In this document: piece after piece, positions 58,654-64,000 of the stretch
Numbering within the stretch: position 1 is the first letter of the stretch
Layout: each line of letters begins with the position of its first letter
Assembly: GCF_000027005.1 (NCBI RefSeq)
Contig: NC_012964.1
Span: forward strand, 1,922,001 to 1,986,000
Source: Komagataella phaffii GS115
Taxonomy: Eukaryota; Ascomycota; Pichiomycetes; Pichiales; Pichiaceae
Direction: 5' to 3'
Length of the DNA: 64,000 bases
Position numbers and translations under genes: made by a program
Notes under the pieces: model-generated
Seen by the model: the letters and a program-made list of their open reading frames with translations, nothing else
The model's database searches: none
Told to the model about the DNA's origin: nothing

Positions 58654-58906
58654 CAGCCACCCCAGTCATTTTCATTATTGGAAGGGGATACTAATGGGAT
58701 ATTTAGTATATAGGATAGGTTTTTATGAAATGCATCTATGAATGTGCACTGCTCTTCTGTCCGTTCATGTTTAGTTGTAGCGAAATGAGACTTTTATGAT
58801 CACTCTCAAGACACATTCTCTGGGTAAATACTATCAACACTTGTCCCTCTCCAATAGCCACTCGTATCATTGATAGGAGAGCATTTGAAGCTCTTGCACC
58901 TTCAAA

Positions 58907-61873
58907 ATGTATAATATATGCCCTCGGCTGTCTATGCGGTGTGGCTTTCACCGTTCGGGTGTCAGGTGTTCTAGTTCATTTTTGGATCCCTTTTTCAATT
59001 CCAATGAAAGGGTTAGGAAAGATGTAAAAGAAGGCGACAAGATGCGAGGGATACCGATTACCATAAAGAAAGGAGGCGATGTAAATCTGGAAGAGGTTTC
59101 AAAACACATTCAGCGTCCGATATATGCAAACACGATGGGTTACTATGGGGTGTTCAAACTTGCCAAAGTTTTCAAATCTTTCATACGAAAGGAAAACACC
59201 CTGAAGAGTTTAATTGTTCCAACCAACTTGAAGAAAATTGAGCTAAATAAGCCTGTTGATATGGGCTCCTTGGTGGAGTTTAATGTAGGTGACCAGGTTC
59301 GTCTAGGAGTTGTCATAAAACCTCCATTGGGTCATTTCAAAGTCAATTTGGTCTCGTTTGAAGTACTGACGGCAGAGGGTAAAATACTGGAAACGACACA
59401 GAGTAGAACAACGTTGCATGTACCTAATTTCGTGGATGCCTCCTTTTTGTACAGGATTAAAAAAGACAAGAGCTATACGGAATATCAACAGGTTCAATAT
59501 GCCCTTATTTCATTAATCCATTTTACATCTCACGGGTTGGAAATTACAATGCACAGGATAAACGCTTTTGCAATTCCTTACAGTCATCTTTCCAATAGAG
59601 ATGAATGCAACGCTGTTTCTGTCCTAAAAGTGGCTCAGCTTTTGCCAGAAACGGTATTTCCTACAAGTATCCTCCGCCCATATGCTTTGATATTAGCATC
59701 GCATATTCACATGACGAACGAGCCTCTTTATTGGCAAGTTCACACAAATCAGGATATCCTTTCAAGGACCTCAACGTCTAACTGGGATGTTAATATCAAT
59801 TCCAGCAGAACCGTTTACATTGCCAATTCAAGGGAAATGGTTCAGACTCTGAGACAGGTTCAAAAATTGTCCAACTCGGAACTGAAACACTTTAGAAACT
59901 TCATTAATGGAGCAATATCAAGATCTTCTGAGAGAAAATCATACATGTTCAAAAAATACAGAACTATTCTGAATTTTTTGAAACATTTTATTGTATATCC
60001 TCATGACCAGTTGAAGTTAACAGTGTCGCAAATATTGAAGCAAACGCTATTAGAGAAAACAGACCTGAAAGATATTGACCAGAAATACATTTATCACTCC
60101 CTGCGATCTTTAGACATTCCATATGAAGGAATTCTTAAAGATAATTTCATTCCCGACCCATATCTCTCGGCAACTATGATGGGACACTTAAAGGAAGGAC
60201 TGCATGCTACCACACTAACTGACATTAAAGGTGTAAGCCCCCAATCAACCAAAGAAACATTAACTAGCAAACCATGGATTGACAAGTTACACGAGATTAG
60301 AGAATATCAACACAAAGTTACACAATCCACTACTGCTTCCAAGAATCTGAAGGTATATGCATTACCTTCGAGGTATCTCGCCGATATAGGATACTCAGAA
60401 TACTCAGAATTTGCCATCTCTTTGGAGAAGATAAACTCCAGAAAGTGGATATTCAATGTCCACATCCCTGACGTCGTAAGCTTCATTGCTCCCGATTCAC
60501 AGTTCTTTGAGAATATGGTAAACAAGGAGCAACCGCTGATAGGTATCCATCCAAAGTCAGAATATATTAAACAGAGATTGACCTATGAAAACTTCCAACT
60601 ATGCAACGGTTCGAACCATTTCTTTCCAACTGATTGGATTCCTTCTTTTGCCTTACGTCCAGTTTCTTCTCAAATATCATTAAATTGTTTGACCTTGAGC
60701 TTTGTTTACTCGCCTCACGAAATGAACTGGGATTCAGTCCGCGTTGAATATAAGACTGACAAGATCAACAATATTAGAAAGGTCAGTTTAGAAGACTTGG
60801 TTGATAGTTTGACTCATGGCTCTGGTTTTTCTTTGTTTCAACAGCAAGAAAAAACAAGCCTGTCCAGTGAAGACAAAGAAGTGTTATCGGATTTCCAGAA
60901 CTGTTTAATATCAAAGAGACTATCAAGTCACAAGAATGGTTCTATAGACACATTTATGGAGAAAGTTCAACCCGTGGTTAGTGTCCATCATCCTGAAAAT
61001 AAAACAACAACAGAGATCAGCATGCTGAAGAGCTCCTCGGAGAACACTTTTCTAGATTTGTTTATTAAAGATGTTGACTACTTGACCTCAGATCTGGTTG
61101 GAAGTTATGGTAGCAAACATGGATTACCTATTTTTACTAGGACTCAATCGAAGAAGAAGGACGTTGCCAACGAGTATATTAGGCAAACAGAAGGTCAGCC
61201 CATAGAAGACGGTCGAACTATCGAATCAAAAAGATCCGTTCTCCCAGATTACACAGCTACTAGTTATGAACAACTTATTATGGAGAGGGGATTCAATGGA
61301 GATATATCCATGACAGCTTATGTGTCTGCTCTTCAATATCTACTGCCATCACAATTACAATTAACACCTGGCCAGAACGTTAAGCTAGGGATGAAAAATG
61401 GAAGAGTAAGGTTCTTAGGCTGCTTTCAAAGCTTGGAAGTGTTGACGAATCATTACCAATTGCTTAAAATTCACATAAACGAGTTTGAACAATTCAGGGA
61501 GCTCATCGACGTAAAAGGATACTATTCCAGAAACCTCTCACAGATATCTAAAAAGCTAACTATCCAAGATATTCAAACCAAGGTGGAAACATGCACTACG
61601 TTTCTATCATGGTTGGAGACCCGTAACAGACGATTTTGGATACTCCAATGGTTAAAAGCCAAGACACACGAACCGACTGAGCTGATATTTTACAAGTGCA
61701 TCATACTGGATACGTGTCGACACCCTGACATTGCCAGGGCGTATTGTATTGAGTTAGACATTGAAGTCCAGATGGTTCTACAACCTGGGATGGAGGCAAT
61801 TGTTGGCGATCGTCTTATCATGACATCGATAGTGTATATCAGCCCTATTGAGGGAATTTTAGTGATGAGATGA
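58907..61873 (+). CDS. DSS1: Mitochondrial exoribonuclease Dss1 (RNase II family)
   Basis: Dss1 with the helicase Suv3 forms mtEXO, the mitochondrial RNA degradosome. The 988 residues match the 969 of Saccharomyces Dss1. The RNB-like core is visible in FNVHIPDVVSFI, FFPTDWIPSFALRPVSSQISLNCL and, late, TSYEQLIMERGFNGD. The first part of the RNB signature is odd: where RNase II has four Asp residues in a D-x5-D-x-DD pattern, this reads D493, Y499, E501, F502. A 9-nt tandem repeat at 60392-60409 makes the local YSEYSE. Whether other Dss1 proteins share this cannot be told here. The N-terminus is Arg/Ser-rich, fitting import. Confidence 0.86.
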   Translation: MYNICPRLSMRCGFHRSGVRCSSSFLDPFFNSNERVRKDVKEGDKMRGIPITIKKGGDVNLEEVSKHIQRPIYANTMGYYGVFKLAKVFKSFIRKENTLKSLIVPTNLKKIELNKPVDMGSLVEFNVGDQVRLGVVIKPPLGHFKVNLVSFEVLTAEGKILETTQSRTTLHVPNFVDASFLYRIKKDKSYTEYQQVQYALISLIHFTSHGLEITMHRINAFAIPYSHLSNRDECNAVSVLKVAQLLPETVFPTSILRPYALILASHIHMTNEPLYWQVHTNQDILSRTSTSNWDVNINSSRTVYIANSREMVQTLRQVQKLSNSELKHFRNFINGAISRSSERKSYMFKKYRTILNFLKHFIVYPHDQLKLTVSQILKQTLLEKTDLKDIDQKYIYHSLRSLDIPYEGILKDNFIPDPYLSATMMGHLKEGLHATTLTDIKGVSPQSTKETLTSKPWIDKLHEIREYQHKVTQSTTASKNLKVYALPSRYLADIGYSEYSEFAISLEKINSRKWIFNVHIPDVVSFIAPDSQFFENMVNKEQPLIGIHPKSEYIKQRLTYENFQLCNGSNHFFPTDWIPSFALRPVSSQISLNCLTLSFVYSPHEMNWDSVRVEYKTDKINNIRKVSLEDLVDSLTHGSGFSLFQQQEKTSLSSEDKEVLSDFQNCLISKRLSSHKNGSIDTFMEKVQPVVSVHHPENKTTTEISMLKSSSENTFLDLFIKDVDYLTSDLVGSYGSKHGLPIFTRTQSKKKDVANEYIRQTEGQPIEDGRTIESKRSVLPDYTATSYEQLIMERGFNGDISMTAYVSALQYLLPSQLQLTPGQNVKLGMKNGRVRFLGCFQSLEVLTNHYQLLKIHINEFEQFRELIDVKGYYSRNLSQISKKLTIQDIQTKVETCTTFLSWLETRNRRFWILQWLKAKTHEPTELIFYKCIILDTCRHPDIARAYCIELDIEVQMVLQPGMEAIVGDRLIMTSIVYISPIEGILVMR

Positions 61874-62009
61874 TGGCAACCTCAATACTCTAGAACCCTC
61901 ATCTGTAAATGACATAACATAACTAATTATAATAATTGAAGAATACTTCATTCCGGTTCCTCGTACGAGTGGAAAATGACTACCCGCCTTCCCCCACCCC
62001 ACACACCTT

Positions 62010-62014
62010 CCCCT
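62010..62014 (-). promoter_or_regulatory. STRE-type motif (distal) upstream of PTC2/3
   Basis: CCCCT is the reverse of AGGGG, the Msn2/4 stress element. It lies about 340 nt upstream of the ATG within a C-rich tract, so it may be incidental. Confidence 0.25.
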
Positions 62015-62269
62015 TCCAGTTCCTTGGCCCAACTGACTCTAGCGGTTTTGCTCTCTCCCATTTTCCTTTCTTTTTTTTCGCTAAACACTGCACGAACAAG
62101 GTGGTATCAAGATAGAAAAAAAAAGTTGGACACAGTTTGACACCGTTCACAACACTAAGCATTTTCTTGTCTTATCATCATTTTATTTGCCATCAGAGCA
62201 TTCTATCATTCATTCGTGTTATTAATCCATTGATTACGCGTGTGTAACTTAGAAGTATTACTTGATCCT

Positions 62270-62274
62270 CCCCT
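62270..62274 (-). promoter_or_regulatory. STRE-type motif (proximal) upstream of PTC2/3
   Basis: CCCCT about 75 nt upstream of the ATG. Two such motifs before a PP2C phosphatase would fit stress control, but the motif is short. Confidence 0.3.
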
Positions 62275-62349
62275 GAAACCTTAAAAGAAAAGGAGAAGAT
62301 TGAAAGAGAAAGTTTAATTGTTATTTTCTGTGTTAACGTAGTATAAACA

Positions 62350-63657
62350 ATGGGTCAAATACTTTCGACTCCAAACGTAACGAGGGAACAGTCGTCTGAT
62401 CAAGATGAGAAACTTTATTATGGTCTCTCTTGTATGCAAGGGTGGCGTGTATCTATGGAAGATGCCCACACGACAATCTTAGATTTGTGGAAACAAGAGA
62501 AAAACAAGAAGTTGGGCAAAAGCGATTATGCCGCACTTTTCGGAATCTACGATGGACACGGAGGAGATGAAGTAGCCAAGTACCTGGGAGCCAAGTTCGA
62601 TGACATTGTTACAGGTGCATACGACGATAACCAAGAGAAAGGGTATGAAAGTTGGTTGACAAGTGCTTTCTTGCAGGCCGACAGGCAAATGTTGAGTGAC
62701 CCTCAAGCTCAGTACTTTACCAGTGGATCTACCGCTACTGTAGTGGTAATCGAAAATGACACCCTCGTTTGTGCTAACGCCGGTGATTCCAGATCTATCC
62801 TATCGGCTAATGGTGCCGTTAAGGCCCTATCTTTTGACCACAAACCCAGCAACGAAGGAGAGAAGGCTAGAATAGTTGCAGCCGGTGGATTTGTTGATGT
62901 CGGTAGAGTCAATGGTAATCTCGCCCTGTCCAGAGCCATTGGTGATTTTGAGTTCAAACGGGCAAATGATCTTCCAGCTCATGATCAGGCTGTCACAGCA
63001 CTTCCAGACATTATAGAGCATAAGATAACACCCCAGGATGAGTTCATTGTCTTGGCTTGCGATGGTATCTGGGATTCTTTGACATCTCAGCAAGTTGTTG
63101 ATATTGTTCGTTATTACGTTAAGGAAGGTAAGCCGTTGGATGTCATTGGATCTGAGATTGTTGATATCTGTTTAGCTCCAGACTCAGCTGGTTCCGGTAT
63201 TGGTTGCGATAATATGTCTATCTGTATAGTAGCTTTGCTACAGGGAAGGACGATTGAAGAATGGTATGAATACATGAAGGAAAAGATTCCTGATAATTTG
63301 ATCAATCCTGGTGAACTTCATCTGGATCTGTATGCATCTACTCTTGCTGACAAGAAGATTTGGATTGAAGATTTAGGAGGATACTCCAACAATAGTGACG
63401 ATAAGAGTTCCCATATCAGTGACGACAATGAGACGACAGGTGATACCAAAGATGAAAATGAGCATGTTAGAGATCTTATTGATGAGCTCCTGAACGATGA
63501 ATCTGTAAGAGGAGACAATGGTCATATCTACCTGGATAAGGTCAACCCTGGTTTGCTTGCCCGGCTATTAAGAAGACCTTCACCAAGTGACGAGCGAACG
63601 GCTGAGGGAACTTCCGTGTTAAAGGAAGAAGACACCGATGAAGATGAAAGCAAGTAG
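62350..63657 (+). CDS. PTC2: PP2C-type protein phosphatase (Ptc2/Ptc3)
   Basis: A Mg/Mn-dependent Ser/Thr phosphatase. Ptc2/3 act on the HOG MAP kinase, Rad53 and Cdc28 in Saccharomyces. The 435-residue product opens MGQILSTPNV, like Ptc2, with G2 as a possible myristoylation site. Metal-binding motifs are visible: VSMEDAH (E37, D38), GIYDGHGG (D68, G69), then LACDGIWD and GIGCDNMS. The catalytic domain covers about 22-300; an acidic tail follows (EDTDEDESK end). Paralogues PTC2 and PTC3 cannot be distinguished here. Confidence 0.92.
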   Translation: MGQILSTPNVTREQSSDQDEKLYYGLSCMQGWRVSMEDAHTTILDLWKQEKNKKLGKSDYAALFGIYDGHGGDEVAKYLGAKFDDIVTGAYDDNQEKGYESWLTSAFLQADRQMLSDPQAQYFTSGSTATVVVIENDTLVCANAGDSRSILSANGAVKALSFDHKPSNEGEKARIVAAGGFVDVGRVNGNLALSRAIGDFEFKRANDLPAHDQAVTALPDIIEHKITPQDEFIVLACDGIWDSLTSQQVVDIVRYYVKEGKPLDVIGSEIVDICLAPDSAGSGIGCDNMSICIVALLQGRTIEEWYEYMKEKIPDNLINPGELHLDLYASTLADKKIWIEDLGGYSNNSDDKSSHISDDNETTGDTKDENEHVRDLIDELLNDESVRGDNGHIYLDKVNPGLLARLLRRPSPSDERTAEGTSVLKEEDTDEDESK

Positions 63658-63788
63658 AGCAACCATGCACTAAAGTTGTAATATAACGTGAAACCAATGA
63701 GTATCTTTCAGATAAAACGAAAAAAAAAAATCTCAAAAAAATTATACGATATTATCTACTATTATTATGTAATAAAGACTGATCTACT

Positions 63789-64000
63789 TCAATCTACTTT
63801 GAATAACTTGCAGCTGTTCTCGTAAGTCGTCTGAATTATCTCCTCCTCTGGTATCTCCAGCAATTTGGCCATCACTTGAGCTATAATCGGCATAAAACAT
63901 GGCTCATTCCTGGACTTAACTACTGGTGGTAGTTCGCTTGGGTCCTCGTTCTGAAACTTTGACAATTTATCACTATTTACCATTCTAATTGGCAGTAGTG
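63789..64000 (-). CDS. TatD-family nuclease, C-terminal part (partial)
   Basis: A minus-strand reading frame enters from the right edge (residues LLPIRMVNSDKLSKF) and ends at 63789. The last 45 residues (VVKSRNEPCFMPIIAQVMAKL then TYENSCKLFKVD) match the C-terminus of TatD-type metal-dependent nucleases (yeast YBL055C), including the RNEPC motif. An internal ATG at 63983 is almost certainly not the start. The first and main part of the gene lies outside the window, so activity cannot be judged. It converges on PTC2/3, about 130 nt apart. Confidence 0.75.
   Translation of the reverse strand, partial: LLPIRMVNSDKLSKFQNEDPSELPPVVKSRNEPCFMPIIAQVMAKLLEIPEEEIIQTTYENSCKLFKVD

Larger units (their letters stand above)
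61874..62349. other. Intergenic, PTC2/3 promoter region
   Basis: About 475 nt with a C-rich tract (61983-62014), T runs and two CCCCT motifs (listed). The 60-codon minus-strand frame at 61980-62162 lies within this low-complexity tract and is not called. Confidence 0.5.

Noticed and set aside
61980..62162. 60-codon minus-strand frame in the PTC2/3 promoter
   Set aside because: Falls in a C-rich and T-rich low-complexity tract with no protein features.

Overview
The window is nuclear DNA of a budding yeast, most probably Komagataella (Pichia pastoris group). This is inferred from gene content; no database was searched. About 45 genes lie densely on both strands. Most products have near full-length Saccharomyces counterparts, and introns are few and very short (about 50-66 nt) with yeast splice signals. 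Two genes belong to respiratory complex I biology (NDUFS6-type and NDUFAF7-type), which Saccharomyces lacks. CTG codons fall at conserved leucines (for example in the TRR1 homologue), so the standard code fits better than the CTG-Ser code. A single 5S rRNA gene stands among protein genes, with no 18S/25S rDNA in the window.

Layout. 0-10 kb: 5S rRNA, alkaline ceramidase, SGF11, spliced SEN54, MTG1, a secreted asparaginase, CKB1 with a one-base frame break, HIR2 and MSW1. 10-20 kb: a PX protein (YPT35-like), TRR1, CRM1, a SKG6/TOS2-like membrane protein, IMP3 and MRPL6. 20-30 kb: MRPL9, AIR1/2, THS1, an unrecognised membrane protein, a DUF3237 protein, NDUFS6-like, PPM1 and NDUFAF7-like. 30-40 kb: AXL1-like protease, TAF11, HMG-CoA reductase and FPR3/4. 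40-50 kb: spliced RPL6, COG8, VMA6, a cNMP-binding/F-box/LRR protein, spliced BET5 and an LRR-RING protein. 50-64 kb: Zn2Cys6 factor, MSS51, USA1-like, TSA1, GUK1, PTH2, DSS1, PTC2/3 and the 3' end of a TatD-type nuclease.

The genes are unrelated housekeeping and regulatory loci, as usual in a yeast chromosome. Functional themes recur: mitochondrial gene expression (MTG1, MSW1, MRPL6, MRPL9, MSS51, DSS1), complex I (two genes flanking PPM1), thioredoxin/peroxiredoxin defence (TRR1, TSA1), RNA processing (SEN54, IMP3, AIR1/2) and ubiquitin-type architectures (F-box/LRR, LRR-RING, USA1-like).

No mobile element, CRISPR array, virus or convincing tRNA gene was seen. The items most worth a second look are the frame break in CKB1, three gene models that need splicing (SEN54, RPL6, BET5), the cNMP-F-box-LRR protein, the unusual LRR-RING protein, and a DSS1 homologue whose RNB catalytic signature looks degenerate and overlaps a 9-nt tandem duplication.
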